In this document: positions 8,079 through 16,810 of the stretch, one piece after another
Layout: each line of letters starts with the position of its first letter
Position numbering within the stretch: position 1 is the stretch's first letter
Assembly: GCA_019636845.1 (NCBI GenBank)
Contig: JAHBWV010000001.1
Coordinates: 1,860,001 to 1,924,000 of the forward strand
DNA: 64,000 bases
Source: Phycisphaeraceae bacterium
GTDB lineage: Bacteria; Planctomycetota; Phycisphaerae; Phycisphaerales; UBA1924
Direction: 5' to 3'
Translations under genes and position numbers: made by a program
Notes under the pieces: generated by a model
Database searches by the model: none
Told to the model about the DNA's origin: nothing
Seen by the model: the letters and a program-made list of their open reading frames with translations, nothing else

Positions 8079-8753
8079 TTACGCACGACGACGACGAGCC
8101 ATCAGGCCGGCGACGCCGACAAGCGCCAGGGCGCCCGGAGCAGGAACAATCTGGCCGTCGGCTGAGACCGTCTGACCAGTGAATGCGCTGGCGAAGAAGC
8201 CCCCGCCGAAGCGGATGTAGAGCTGGCTGAATGCGCCAAGGTAAGGGGGGTTGCCGGGCATGTCCATGTCGAAGGAGCCATTGACGCCGTTGAAGGTGCC
8301 GTCGGCGGCTCCGTTGTCGTGGAAATAGACATTGGACATCAGACCGCTGAAGAAGACGACACCGAAGCCGGGCGACTGCCAGAGGCCATCGATGTCAGCG
8401 GTGATTGTGTCGCCATCGATGTCGGTGATGACCAGCGTGCCGCTCCCGGTGCCTTCGAGCAGGCCGGTCTTGACGACGCTGAGCGTGATCTGCATGTCAG
8501 CCGATGTGCCAAGCGACATGAAGCCGGTATCGAACTGGGCGGTGCCGCCTGGCGCAGCCGTCCGGGAGACATCGCCACCCGTCTGGAACGAGGCGGTGTT
8601 GGCGGCCACAGCGCTAAACGTGCCGGTCATAGCGTTGATGGGTGAATAGCTGCCATTCAGATCGGAGTAGCTGAACGTCGTAATCACGCTGGCGGACGCG
8701 CTGCCAGCGATAGCAAGGCCGGCAACGGCGCACATTGATGCAATCGAACGCAT
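8079..8753 (-). CDS. Exported PEP-CTERM-type anchored protein
   Basis: The product is 224 aa from ATG 8753, which has GGGAGAG upstream. The N-terminus is a signal peptide (MRSIASMCAVAGLAIAGSASA). The body is beta-rich, with Gly/Thr/Asp-rich segments (GTGSGTLVITDIDGDTITADIDG, FNGVNGSFDMDMPGNPP) and no enzyme motif. The C-terminus has the sorting-signal layout of PEP-CTERM proteins: VPAPGALALVGVAGLM followed by ARRRRA. In characterised systems such a signal is processed by an exosortase/archaeosortase; no exosortase gene is in this window. Likely role: cell-surface or matrix component. The frame is open further upstream to 8837, but that would remove the signal peptide from the N-terminus. Confidence 0.85.
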   Translation of the reverse strand: MRSIASMCAVAGLAIAGSASASVITTFSYSDLNGSYSPINAMTGTFSAVAANTASFQTGGDVSRTAAPGGTAQFDTGFMSLGTSADMQITLSVVKTGLLEGTGSGTLVITDIDGDTITADIDGLWQSPGFGVVFFSGLMSNVYFHDNGAADGTFNGVNGSFDMDMPGNPPYLGAFSQLYIRFGGGFFASAFTGQTVSADGQIVPAPGALALVGVAGLMARRRRA

Positions 8754-9008
8754 GTCTTCTCTCCCTGCTTGCGATCGGGGTCTCTCGTCCCGATTCTTGT
8801 CGGCCCGACCCGGTGGGAAAACAACTCCCGGAAGCAACCGGATCTGGCCATGTGTCTCCAGGAGAGAGTATGAGGTCTCCCAGAATCAAAATCTAGGGGT
8901 TGGCAAGCGAACTTTCAGATTATTTTGGTCCAAGGACGTTTTTCTATCGGCCCTTGACCCCAAATGGCCCCCATTGGCCAGAAATCCGATATCTGTGGCT
9001 CAGCCGAG

Positions 9009-9050
9009 CAAAGAAAAGCCCCCGTGCATCCGCGAGGAAGCCCGGGGGCT
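9009..9050 (-). terminator. Rho-independent terminator
   Basis: On the minus strand, AGCCCCCG (9050-9043) pairs with CGGGGGCT (9024-9017) across an 18-base loop and is followed directly by TTTCTTT (9016-9010). It is the 3' end of either the nrdJ message with a long 3' UTR or a separate small RNA. Confidence 0.72.
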
Positions 9051-9245
9051 GGGAGGCTCAGGACAGGCCGCGGAGGTCTCCCTTTCGGGTGGCGGCTCTA
9101 TCCTGGTGGTGGGTCCGTCCACCCCATGCCGTTTCGATCGTGAGACTGATCCGGGCCTTCAGGCCGATGGCGAGTGACTCGCGTCTGAATTCCGCTCCGT
9201 GGCACGAGGCCCGAGGGCCATTGCCGATTGCTCGTTCAGACGCGA
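9051..9245 (-). ncRNA. Candidate structured non-coding RNA upstream of terminator
   Basis: On the minus strand, 9243-9235 pairs perfectly with 9189-9181 (9 bp, GCGTCTGAA/TTCAGACGC). Inside it are nested helices: GGCA 9225-9222 with TGCC 9204-9201, and GGCCC/GGGCC (9219-9215 with 9212-9208) closing a 2-base turn in the DNA (the RNA loop may be larger). Further 3' a CCC-GAAA-GGG tetraloop hairpin (9089-9080) sits inside a GCCGC/GCGGC helix (9096-9092 with 9071-9067), and then comes the terminator. It does not carry the diagnostic sequences of tmRNA, RNase P RNA or SRP RNA that I know. It could be an sRNA or just a structured nrdJ 3' UTR. Confidence 0.35.
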
Positions 9246-9413
9246 AGCTTCAGAGAACAAGACTGTCCCTCTCCTGCTCTCCGGACCGGATCCATCCAGC
9301 CCGACTTTCGTCGCTCGCACCGATTGAAGGTCTCGAAAGTTCTCCTCGACATCGAATCGGCGTTCGATCCATCCTGTGAACCGCCCGCGCGGGCCGGGCG
9401 GCGTTGACAACTC

Positions 9414-12400
9414 TCAGCTGCACCCCATGCTGTTCCCGCAGTTCAGGCACTTGTGGCACGTTCCGCTGCGCACGGTAATGGTGCCGCAGATGTCGCATGG
9501 CGGCGCATCGCTGCTGTTCTCCATAGCGGCGGTAAGCGTCCCGGTGTGGATCACGGTGGTCTCCTCGATCGTCACCCGGACGCGTCCCTCGCCCTTGTGT
9601 CCGGAGATGCCGGATTCGGGCGTGACGTGTGACTCGCGGGTTGTGCGGCTCGATTCTGCGCGATGACCGGCGGTGATCCACGCGCGATCATCTCTGAGCC
9701 GCCCGGCCGAGCCGTCCGAGGCCGTTCCATCCTCGCGCTTCGGAGCGTTTGCCTCGCGGTAGCCCTCGACGAACTGCATGCCCATCCAGCGGAAGATGTA
9801 GTCAACCAGCGACTTGGCGAAGGGGATGTCCCGGTTCGTGGTCATGCCGGCGGGCTCGAACCGCTGGTGAGTGAACTTGTTGACCAGAGACTGGATCGGC
9901 ACGCCGTACTGCAGCGCGACGCTCGTCGCGGTGCCCAGTGAGTCCATCAGGCCCCCGATGGTGGAGCCCTCCTTGGCCATCGTGATGAAGAGCTCGCCCG
10001 GCTGCCCGTCGTCATAGAGCCCGACGGTCAGGTACCCCTCGTGCCCCGCGATGTTGAACTTGTGCGTGAGCGAGCGCCGCGTGTCGGGCAGACGCCGACG
10101 CATCGGGCGGTGCAGCACCTCGACCTGCTTTGCCTCGGCTGCGGGAGCGTCAGCCCGCGCAACCGCCTGTGCAACAGCCACCGTCGCCGCCGCGACCTCT
10201 TCCTTTGCGTCGGACTCCCCCATCTCATCGACCTCGCTCTCGAGATCGACATCGGCCTTGGCGTCTGAGGTGGAATTCAGTGGCTGGCTGAGCTTGCACC
10301 CGTCGCGATAGAGCGCGTTGGCCTTCAGGCCGAGCTGCCAGGAGAGCTTGTAGCACTCTTTGATGTCTTCGACGGTTGCTTCATTCGGCAGGTTGATGGT
10401 CTTTGAGATCGCTCCGGAGATGAACGGCTGGGCCGAGGCCATCATGCGGATGTGACCGTGCGGGTGGATGTAACGCTTACCGGTCTTGCCGCAGGTGTTC
10501 GCGCAGTCGAACACGGGCAGGTGCTCCTTCTTGAGGTGCGGAGCACCCTCGACGGTCTGCGTGCCGCAGATGACCCGATTCAAGTCGTCGATCTGCTTCT
10601 CACTCAGGCCGATCTTCTTGAGCACGTTGAACGACATGTCGGCGCGGGCCTTGGCGGGATCCGCACCGATGGCCTTGAGGACCGCGTCGGAGACAACCCA
10701 GGTGCCGAACGCGTGCCCGATCTCGAAGACGCCCGGGAGCGACTGCTCGATCTTTGCGAGTTCTTCCGCGCCGAAGCCCTTGGTCTTGAGGAATGCCGCG
10801 AAGCTGACGCCTCCCCCACTTCCCTTCGGCATCGGCACGTCGAGCGAGAGCGTGCCGAGGAGGTAGGTCATGATGTCCTTGACCTGTGGCGCGGTGTATC
10901 CAAGGGCGTCGAGCGCGGGCTTGACGGACTCGTTTGCGATCTTGAAGTACCCGCCGCCGGCGAGTTTCTTGAACTTCACGAGCGCGAAATCGGGCTCGAT
11001 GCCGGTGGTGTCACAGTCCATCAGCAGGCCAATCGTGCCGGTGGGCGCGATGACGGTCGTCTGGGCGTTGCGATATCCGTGCTTGGTGCCGAACTCGACG
11101 GCATCATCCCAGGCGCGGGTGGCCCGCTCAAGGATCGTCCGTGCGTTAGCGATGCGATCCGCACGCCCGGCCTTCACCAGCGCGTGATCGATCGGCACGG
11201 GCGTGATGCTCAGCGACTCGTAGCGACCGCTGTCGCGGGGCTCGCCGTGTGCCGCGAGGCGATGGTTCCGCATCACGCGGAGCATGTTCTCCTTGTCGGC
11301 CTCGTAGCCGGGGAAAGCCCCGAGCAGCTCGGCCATCTCCGCCGACTGCCGATACGAACGGCCCGTCAGCACCGCCGAGAGCATGGCGCAGATCGCCCGC
11401 GACTCGTCGCTGTCGTAGGGGATGCCCGCCTGCATCAGCATCGCGCCGAGGTTGGCGTAGCCGAGCCCGAGCGTGCGGTACTTGTAGCTGAGTTCCGCGA
11501 TCTCGCGGCTCGGGAACGCGGCCATCAGCACGCTCACCTCGAGCACGATCGTCCAGAGATCGATCCCGTGCTCGAAACGCTCGATGTCGAAACTGCGCGT
11601 CTCAGGGTCATAGAACTTCAGCACGTTCAACGACGCGAGGTTGCACGCCGTGTTGTCCAGGAACATGTACTCCGAGCACGGATTGCTCGCGTTGATCCGC
11701 CCCGCACTCGGGCACGTGTGCCACGCGTTGATCGTCGTGTCGAACTGCACGCCCGGATCGGCACACCGCCACGCGGCATACCCGATGTCGTCCCACAACT
11801 CCCGGGCCTTGAACGTCCGGGCCAGATCACCGTTCGTCCGCCAGAAGGTCTTCCACTCCCCGTCCTTCTCAACTTGCTCAAAGAACGAGTCGGGAATGCG
11901 AACGGAGTTGTTGGAGTTCTGGCCGCTGACCGTCTGGTACGCCTCGCCGTTGAAGTCGTAGTCCAGCTTCAGCCCCATCTTGGCAGCAGTCTCCTGCTGC
12001 TCTTTCTGGAGCTTCTTCATTCCCTCGACGAGCGCGGCGACCTTGATCTCCTCACGGACCTTCCAGTTCACAAAGGTCTGGATGTCCGGGTGGTCCATGT
12101 CGAGGCAGACCATCTTCGCCGCGCGACGCGTCGTCCCGCCGCTCTTGATCGCGCTCGCGGCGCGATCGCCGATCTTCAGCCATGACATGAGGCCGCTGGA
12201 CTTGCCGCCGCCGGAGAGGGGCTCCCCCTCGCCACGCAGGTGGCTGAAGTTCGTGCCGGTGCCGGAACCGTACTTGAAGAGGCGCGCCTCGCGGACCCAG
12301 AGATCCATGATGCCGCCGGGGTTCACAAGGTCATCGTCCACGCTCTGAATGAAGCACGCGTGTGGCTGCGGGTGCGTGTACGCATCGCTCGCGAGCGAAA

Positions 12401-12929
12401 CCTCGCCGGTCTTGGGATCGACGACGCAGTGCCCCTGGGCTGGGCCCGAGATGCCGTACGCCCAGTTCAGCCCCGTGTTGAACCATTGAGGCGAGTTCGG
12501 GGCGCACATCTGGTGCACCATCATGTAGACGAGCTCATCGTAAAACGCCTGGGCGTCAGACGCGGAGTCGAAGTACCCGTGCGTCTCGCCCCAGTAGCGC
12601 CAGCACCCGGCGAGGCGATGGATCACCTGTCGCGCGGAACGCTCCGGACCTGTGACAAGCTTGCCATCCTTGTCCTTCTTGAACTTCCCGCCGTCCGGCG
12701 CGCCGGGGATCGCGCACGGGTCCTCCATCTGCGGAACGCCCGCCTTACGGAAGTACTTGGAGACCATGATGTCGGTCGCGAGCTGCGACCAGGTCTCCGG
12801 CACCTCGGCATCCTTCATCTCGAACACGACGCTGCCGTCGGGGTTCGAGATCTTCGACGACCGGCGCGTCCAGCGCACGCTGTCGAAGGGGTCCATTCCG
12901 TCCTTGGTGAACTTGCGGGTGATCTTCAT
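9414..12929 (-). CDS. nrdJ: Vitamin B12-dependent (class II) ribonucleoside-diphosphate reductase
   Basis: NrdJ reduces ribonucleotides to deoxyribonucleotides using adenosylcobalamin, without oxygen dependence. The 1171-aa product has the family landmarks in order: an N-terminal segment MKITRKFTKDGMDPFDSV, substrate-site region APNSPQWFNTGLNWAYG, GGTTRRAAKMVCLDMDHPD, the active-site radical loop NPCSEYMFLDNTACNLASLN, the phosphate-binding segment APTGTIGLLMDCDTTG, then a long C-terminal extension. The extension ends in a cysteine-rich module (CDICG..CHKCLNCGNSMGCS), a likely redox/zinc tail for reactivation. ATG 12929 is preceded by GAGGAC. It is last in an apparent dcd / unknown gene / nrdJ operon. 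I see no cobalamin riboswitch in front. Confidence 0.97.
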   Translation of the reverse strand: MKITRKFTKDGMDPFDSVRWTRRSSKISNPDGSVVFEMKDAEVPETWSQLATDIMVSKYFRKAGVPQMEDPCAIPGAPDGGKFKKDKDGKLVTGPERSARQVIHRLAGCWRYWGETHGYFDSASDAQAFYDELVYMMVHQMCAPNSPQWFNTGLNWAYGISGPAQGHCVVDPKTGEVSLASDAYTHPQPHACFIQSVDDDLVNPGGIMDLWVREARLFKYGSGTGTNFSHLRGEGEPLSGGGKSSGLMSWLKIGDRAASAIKSGGTTRRAAKMVCLDMDHPDIQTFVNWKVREEIKVAALVEGMKKLQKEQQETAAKMGLKLDYDFNGEAYQTVSGQNSNNSVRIPDSFFEQVEKDGEWKTFWRTNGDLARTFKARELWDDIGYAAWRCADPGVQFDTTINAWHTCPSAGRINASNPCSEYMFLDNTACNLASLNVLKFYDPETRSFDIERFEHGIDLWTIVLEVSVLMAAFPSREIAELSYKYRTLGLGYANLGAMLMQAGIPYDSDESRAICAMLSAVLTGRSYRQSAEMAELLGAFPGYEADKENMLRVMRNHRLAAHGEPRDSGRYESLSITPVPIDHALVKAGRADRIANARTILERATRAWDDAVEFGTKHGYRNAQTTVIAPTGTIGLLMDCDTTGIEPDFALVKFKKLAGGGYFKIANESVKPALDALGYTAPQVKDIMTYLLGTLSLDVPMPKGSGGGVSFAAFLKTKGFGAEELAKIEQSLPGVFEIGHAFGTWVVSDAVLKAIGADPAKARADMSFNVLKKIGLSEKQIDDLNRVICGTQTVEGAPHLKKEHLPVFDCANTCGKTGKRYIHPHGHIRMMASAQPFISGAISKTINLPNEATVEDIKECYKLSWQLGLKANALYRDGCKLSQPLNSTSDAKADVDLESEVDEMGESDAKEEVAAATVAVAQAVARADAPAAEAKQVEVLHRPMRRRLPDTRRSLTHKFNIAGHEGYLTVGLYDDGQPGELFITMAKEGSTIGGLMDSLGTATSVALQYGVPIQSLVNKFTHQRFEPAGMTTNRDIPFAKSLVDYIFRWMGMQFVEGYREANAPKREDGTASDGSAGRLRDDRAWITAGHRAESSRTTRESHVTPESGISGHKGEGRVRVTIEETTVIHTGTLTAAMENSSDAPPCDICGTITVRSGTCHKCLNCGNSMGCS

Positions 12930-12980
12930 GCCGTCCTCGGATTGTTTCTGACTTGTAATCAGAGATGAATGGCCCGTCGA

Positions 12981-13598
12981 TCATTCTTCGAAAATGTCGT
13001 CATCCATACCAGCCAACACCATTCCCAACGCATGGTCGTACTTGCTCGCCCGCCCAAGATCGAGAAGTCGATTGACTCTTTCGTCGATCGCTTCCCAGTG
13101 TTGGTGCTCGGAACATGCTTTCACAACAACGTCGACCATTTGGTGGAGCACAAATGTCGGAAGGTGAAAGCTTGGCCGTCGGCTATACCAGAGCCTCGCC
13201 TCCGAGCTGTCCATCAAAATATCTGCTTCCGGGTCCAGGGCCAACGCGATGAGTGCCGTCTCGCAAATCTCGCGATTCTGAGCCCATGCCCATTCAGGAG
13301 CCCAACTCAAGAACAATCGGACTGCTGCGTCATACGCCTTTTTCTCGTGCGTAGATCGCCTTTTGAATTTGCTCACAATCTCGAATGCCGCTTCTTCTAG
13401 GTCTCGCGTGAAGTTGAGCGGCAAATTCGCTCCACAGCACCACCGCTCATTCGAGGCAACCACCGGTCGCAGGTTCAACTCAAAAAGCAAGTGTTTGCGT
13501 GCTTCGGATCTTGTGCAACTTCTACGCAAGCATTCCGCAACGACCAGCTCATCAACATCGCGCGCATGCTCATGGAGTCTGCTGACATTCACAATCAT
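12981..13598 (-). CDS. Unknown protein between dcd and nrdJ, atypical composition
   Basis: I do not recognise a family. The product is 205 aa, mostly helical in appearance, with several Trp and Cys residues (ERWCCGANLPLNFTRDLEEAAFEIV; LFLSWAPEWAWAQNREICETALIALALDPEADILMDSSEARLWYSR) and an acidic end (GMDDDIFEE). There is no signal peptide or membrane segment. The start at ATG 13598 is well placed: GGGGAAG overlaps the end of dcd, whose stop is 10 bases upstream, so translation is likely coupled. Three 60-base stretches counted by hand are 53, 58 and 47% G+C, against 68% for a stretch of nrdJ, so it looks acquired. It may be regulatory or unrelated to nucleotide metabolism. Confidence 0.65.
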   Translation of the reverse strand: MIVNVSRLHEHARDVDELVVAECLRRSCTRSEARKHLLFELNLRPVVASNERWCCGANLPLNFTRDLEEAAFEIVSKFKRRSTHEKKAYDAAVRLFLSWAPEWAWAQNREICETALIALALDPEADILMDSSEARLWYSRRPSFHLPTFVLHQMVDVVVKACSEHQHWEAIDERVNRLLDLGRASKYDHALGMVLAGMDDDIFEE

Positions 13599-13608
13599 CG
13601 GCTTCCCC

Positions 13609-14187
13609 TCAGTCGACTTTCGGCAACGTCAACCCACCCTGGTCCTGGTACTTCCCACCCTTATCTGCATAGCTGACCGCACAAATTTGGTCGGCTTTCA
13701 GAAACACGAGTTGTGCGACGCCTTCGTTGGCATACACGCGTGCTGGCAATGGCGTCGTGTTGCTGATCTCCAGCGTCACCTTGCCGCGCCACTCCGGCTC
13801 CAGCGGCGTCACGTTCACGATCAACCCGCAGCGCGCGTACGTGCTCTTCCCCACGCAGATCACCAGCACATCCCGCGGGATCTCGATGTACTCCACCGTC
13901 TCGCAGAGCGCAAACGAGTTCGGCGGGATGATGACGTACTGCTGGCCCTCGGGCTTGTGGCCGACATCGACCTCGACCATCATGTCGTCGCTGAACAACT
14001 TCGGATCGACGACTGCGATGTCGCCGGACTTGGGTGTCGGCGTAAAGATCTTGAAGCGCGTGCCGACACGCACGTCGTAGCCATATGAAGACACGCCGAA
14101 GGAGATCCGGCCCGGACGCTTCTGGGCGTCGGCGAAGGGCTCGATCCGAACCCGCTCCCGAATCTGCGTGTCACTCAGCACACCCAC
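13609..14187 (-). CDS. dcd: dCTP deaminase
   Basis: Dcd deaminates dCTP to dUTP (or to dUMP in bifunctional forms), feeding thymidylate synthesis. The 192-aa product, close to the usual 193, contains the family segments [25 protein letters not shown], and [18 protein letters not shown] with the catalytic Glu140 followed by a nucleotide-binding C-terminal region ([19 protein letters not shown]). The GTG at 14187 is chosen because AAGGGA lies 8 bases upstream and homologues begin with (M)xVLSDxxI; the open frame extends to 14268 without homology. It is the first gene of a minus-strand run with the unknown gene and nrdJ, a sensible pairing for dNTP balance. Confidence 0.93.
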   Translation of the reverse strand: MGVLSDTQIRERVRIEPFADAQKRPGRISFGVSSYGYDVRVGTRFKIFTPTPKSGDIAVVDPKLFSDDMMVEVDVGHKPEGQQYVIIPPNSFALCETVEYIEIPRDVLVICVGKSTYARCGLIVNVTPLEPEWRGKVTLEISNTTPLPARVYANEGVAQLVFLKADQICAVSYADKGGKYQDQGGLTLPKVD

Positions 14188-14644
14188 TTCCAAATCCCTT
14201 TCAATACCCGAATATGCGGCCGAACGCAGACACCGACAAACGTCCCCGATGGGCGTTGTTCCTGGCATACCCTGCCGGTCTGGTCATCCCGCCAGAACTC
14301 AGCGGGGGCTCAGGATACCACTACAGATCGTGCTGGCAATGGGGTTAGACCACAAAATCCGGTAGTACTTTCCTGAATATCCTGTCATTTGTACACAAAT
14401 CTCGCCCGTATTTGGACTTACGCGATTCGGATGTTCGGTGTCCGACCCTACGATTTCATCAAGAATGGGTTCAGCCACCCACCTTTGTGTGGTGCTCGAG
14501 GCCTCTGGATTGTGGATAGCTTTGCGATTCGGACGGATTCCGCACTTTGGGGTCCATACCCCCCATCTTGCGAGCAGACGGAACGCGTCGCCCGCAACTC
14601 CCGTAAAGTTCACGCTTTCCATGTCCCCCTGCCCGGAGCTTTGC
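14188..14644. other. 457-bp divergent intergenic region between dcd and FlgI-like gene
   Basis: No gene is supported here. It must hold promoters for both the dcd operon (minus) and the lipoprotein gene (plus). Visible signals are an A/T-rich core around 14350-14400, the inverted repeat listed separately, and a 10-bp direct repeat GCGATTCGGA at 14422-14431 and 14524-14533. I could not choose a confident -35/-10 pair on either strand. Confidence 0.5.
14387..14400. promoter_or_regulatory. Operator-like inverted repeat upstream of dcd operon
   Basis: ATTTGT-AC-ACAAAT, a perfect 6-bp inverted repeat with a 2-base spacer in the A/T-rich part of the dcd/lipoprotein intergenic region. It is the size of a dimeric repressor site. 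It does not match the NrdR box consensus well enough to call it one. Confidence 0.3.
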
Positions 14645-16612
14645 ATGCCGCAGGTTGCTCGGTTCAGTCTCATCTTGGCCACCTTCACGCTTCTCGCGGC
14701 GTTCGTGTTGCCGCTGGGTGGGTGTGGCGGGTCGAAAAAAGAGCCCCCGCGTGCGAGAACTGTTGCGCCGGTCGTTCGCAACGTTCCGGCCTCGCTGCGC
14801 GGCACCATCGGCTCCGAGGTCACCATCAACGGTGTGCAGCCGGTGGTCGTTTCGGGGCTAGGGCTCGTTGTCGGACTCAACGGGACGGGAGGTCTGGCGC
14901 TCGACTCGGGCGTCGCGGCCACGATGGAACGAGAGCTCGGCCTGCGCGGGATCAGCCAGGGAGGGAACACCACTGCGGGCACGAACGTCGCGGGCATGTC
15001 TCCCCGCGAACTGCTGGCCGATCCGAACACGGCTGTCGTGACTGTGTACGCCGCGATCCCGCCCGGTTCGCCGAAGGGCGCGACGTTCGACGTGTATCTG
15101 CGGGCGTTGAACGCGACGTCGCTCGAGGGGGGCATGCTCTGGACCACGGAGATGCGTATCGGCGACCCGACGGTGATCGGCGGCTACCGAACCCAGAAGC
15201 TCGCTTCGGCGCGAGGCCCCGTCTTTGTCAATCCCTTCGTCGATCCCGGCTCAGCGACGACCGGAGTGGGACAGGCCGTCGGGCGTGTGCTGAATGGCGG
15301 ATTCGTTGACAGCCCGCTGAAACTCGAACTCCAACTCGACAACGAATCGGGCTCGCGTGCGAGGTCGATCGTCGCGGCGATCAACTCTCGATTCCCCCCC
15401 GGATCGCACGGCCAGACCGCGAGGGGACGATCCGCGGGTTCGATCGCGATCTCCGTTCCCCCGCAGTACGCCGAACGCCCGGTTGATTTCCTCGAGTTGA
15501 TCGCCCACCTCCCGATCGATCAGGCAAACTTCGATGCCTTCGCACAGAGTTACGTCCGCGTCATGAAGAACGAGCCGGCGATGGCCGAGGCGATGATGTG
15601 GTGTCTGCGTGCCATCGGCGAGCGGTCGCTCCCGTTCGTGCGTGAGCTGTACGATGAGCCGGACATCGTGCCCCGGATGGCCGCACTCAATGTGGGCGCG
15701 TGGCTCGGCGATCCGAGGGTGGTTGATCCACTGCTTCGTCTGGCGAACACCGGCCCCACTGCAATTCGCATTGAGGCGATCGGACTCCTCAAGACGGTCC
15801 AGGGCGGGCCGACCCTCGAACTCGCCCTCCGGGGGCTTCTCTCAGAGCGTGATCTCACGGTGCGTGTCGCGGCGTACGAGACGCTCGCGGCCCGGGCCGA
15901 GCGTGTCCAACTCGCACGAGTCACCGAGCGGAACCCCTCGTTGAAGGTCGTGACTGAAGCCGGGACGTTCGAGCCGACAGTCACTCGCGTGCTCTCGGGC
16001 ACGACTATCCAGGGCGTCGAACGCCGCGTGATTGGCGAGAAGTTCGCCCTCGACCGCGTGCGAGGGGGAGACCCCCTTGTGTATGTCACTCAACAGCGTG
16101 CGCCGCGTGTGGTTGTGTTCGGCGATGGTCCGGTCGTGACCGAGGGCGCGTTCGCGTCGATCTGGTCCGATCGGCTGATGCTGGTGAAGGACTCTCCCGC
16201 GAGCGATCCTCGGATCTACTACCGGGACTACCGCTCGACCCGAGTGGTGCAGACGTCGGTGCCGACCGAACTCCCCGAGCTCATCGAGTTCTTCGGGCGT
16301 CGCCCTTCTCCTCAGGACCCCCGACCGGGCCTCGATCTGACGTATTCGGAGATCGTCGGCGCGTTGTATGGCCTCCAAACCGCCGGCGCCATCAACACGG
16401 CCTTCGCCACCGAGCGTGACAGGCTCATGGCGCAGTTGCTCGATGCCAACCAGAGAGCCCTGGTCGAGGAGCGTCCCGAGACCGCTTCCGACACAACAGA
16501 GACCGTCTTCTTCGACGCGCCCCAGACCAGACCGGTCGACAGCGCACCGTCCGGCCCGGCACCCGCGCCAAGACCGATTCCCATCCAGACCACCCCCGCC
16601 CGCCCGAAGTAA
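14645..16612 (+). CDS. Lipoprotein with flagellar P-ring (FlgI)-like domain and HEAT-like repeats
   Basis: The product is 655 aa. From the ATG at 14645 (GGAG six bases upstream) it has a lipoprotein signal peptide ending in lipobox LGGC with Cys27. Residues about 45-280 match the FlgI fold: LRGTIGSEVTINGVQ, VSGLGLVVGLNGTGG, LADPNTAVVTVYAAIPPGSPKGATFDVYL, and TVIGGYRTQKLASARGPVFVNPF. Residues about 290-430 are helical HEAT-like repeats (RMAALNVGAWLGDPRVVDPLLRLA, IRIEAIGLLKTVQGG, TVRVAAYETLAARAE). The C-terminal ~200 residues are unassigned, ending in a Pro-rich tail. No flagellar genes are nearby, so a non-flagellar periplasmic ring or scaffold is possible. It precedes smc on the same strand. 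Confidence 0.8.
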   Translation: MPQVARFSLILATFTLLAAFVLPLGGCGGSKKEPPRARTVAPVVRNVPASLRGTIGSEVTINGVQPVVVSGLGLVVGLNGTGGLALDSGVAATMERELGLRGISQGGNTTAGTNVAGMSPRELLADPNTAVVTVYAAIPPGSPKGATFDVYLRALNATSLEGGMLWTTEMRIGDPTVIGGYRTQKLASARGPVFVNPFVDPGSATTGVGQAVGRVLNGGFVDSPLKLELQLDNESGSRARSIVAAINSRFPPGSHGQTARGRSAGSIAISVPPQYAERPVDFLELIAHLPIDQANFDAFAQSYVRVMKNEPAMAEAMMWCLRAIGERSLPFVRELYDEPDIVPRMAALNVGAWLGDPRVVDPLLRLANTGPTAIRIEAIGLLKTVQGGPTLELALRGLLSERDLTVRVAAYETLAARAERVQLARVTERNPSLKVVTEAGTFEPTVTRVLSGTTIQGVERRVIGEKFALDRVRGGDPLVYVTQQRAPRVVVFGDGPVVTEGAFASIWSDRLMLVKDSPASDPRIYYRDYRSTRVVQTSVPTELPELIEFFGRRPSPQDPRPGLDLTYSEIVGALYGLQTAGAINTAFATERDRLMAQLLDANQRALVEERPETASDTTETVFFDAPQTRPVDSAPSGPAPAPRPIPIQTTPARPK

Positions 16613-16633
16613 GCCACTCTCTGGCCCTGTGAC

Positions 16634-16661
16634 TCGACATCGCTGATCGAATTGGTATGCT
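16634..16661 (+). promoter_or_regulatory. Likely sigma-70 promoter for smc
   Basis: TCGACA at 16634-16639, a 16-base spacer, then TATGCT at 16656-16661, the same -10 as in front of tRNA-Pro. It lies just after the lipoprotein stop and about 150 bases before the smc ATG. Confidence 0.4.
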
Positions 16662-16680
16662 CTGACCGATCCTAACCAGA

Positions 16681-16698
16681 CCCGGGCGAACGCCCGGG
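16681..16698 (+). terminator. GC hairpin between lipoprotein gene and smc
   Basis: CCCGGGC-GAAC-GCCCGGG, a perfect 7-bp stem with a 4-base loop, without a following T-tract. It lies downstream of the proposed smc promoter, so it could be a weak terminator for the upstream gene or a 5'-leader hairpin of the smc message. Confidence 0.35.
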
Positions 16699-16810
16699 CG
16701 CGATCTGGGGTGGGCGGATGGCCGGGTGGAACCCGGACCGCTGTCAGCCGTGCGGCGAGGCACGCCGCCGGCCTCCCAACTCGCGTCAGCAGCACGGAGG
16801 TTGCGGCCTG

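Larger units (their letters stand above)
8754..9413. other. 660-bp intergenic region between PEP-CTERM gene and nrdJ
   Basis: No convincing coding sequence is present; the few open frames here have no homology and no ribosome-binding site. The PEP-CTERM promoter should lie in the A/T-rich stretch around 8890-8950, but I cannot pick a clear -35/-10 pair. From 9009 to 9245 the minus strand is full of stable hairpins ending in a terminator, listed separately. Right after the nrdJ stop there is a GC-only hairpin (about 9381-9402) without a U-tract. Confidence 0.5.

Noticed and set aside
9159-9410. Possible small protein in the nrdJ/PEP-CTERM gap
   Set aside because: No ribosome-binding site, biased residues, and the region is better explained by RNA structure.
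9009-9413. tmRNA, RNase P RNA or SRP RNA
   Set aside because: I looked for their diagnostic conserved segments on both strands and found none.
10452-12185. Plus-strand open frame of 577 codons opposite nrdJ
   Set aside because: It is an antisense shadow produced by high third-position G+C in nrdJ; the sequence is Arg/Val/Leu-rich with no motif.
12930-14386. Cobalamin riboswitch controlling nrdJ
   Set aside because: No B12-box-like sequence before nrdJ or before dcd; nrdJ follows the preceding gene by only 51 bases.
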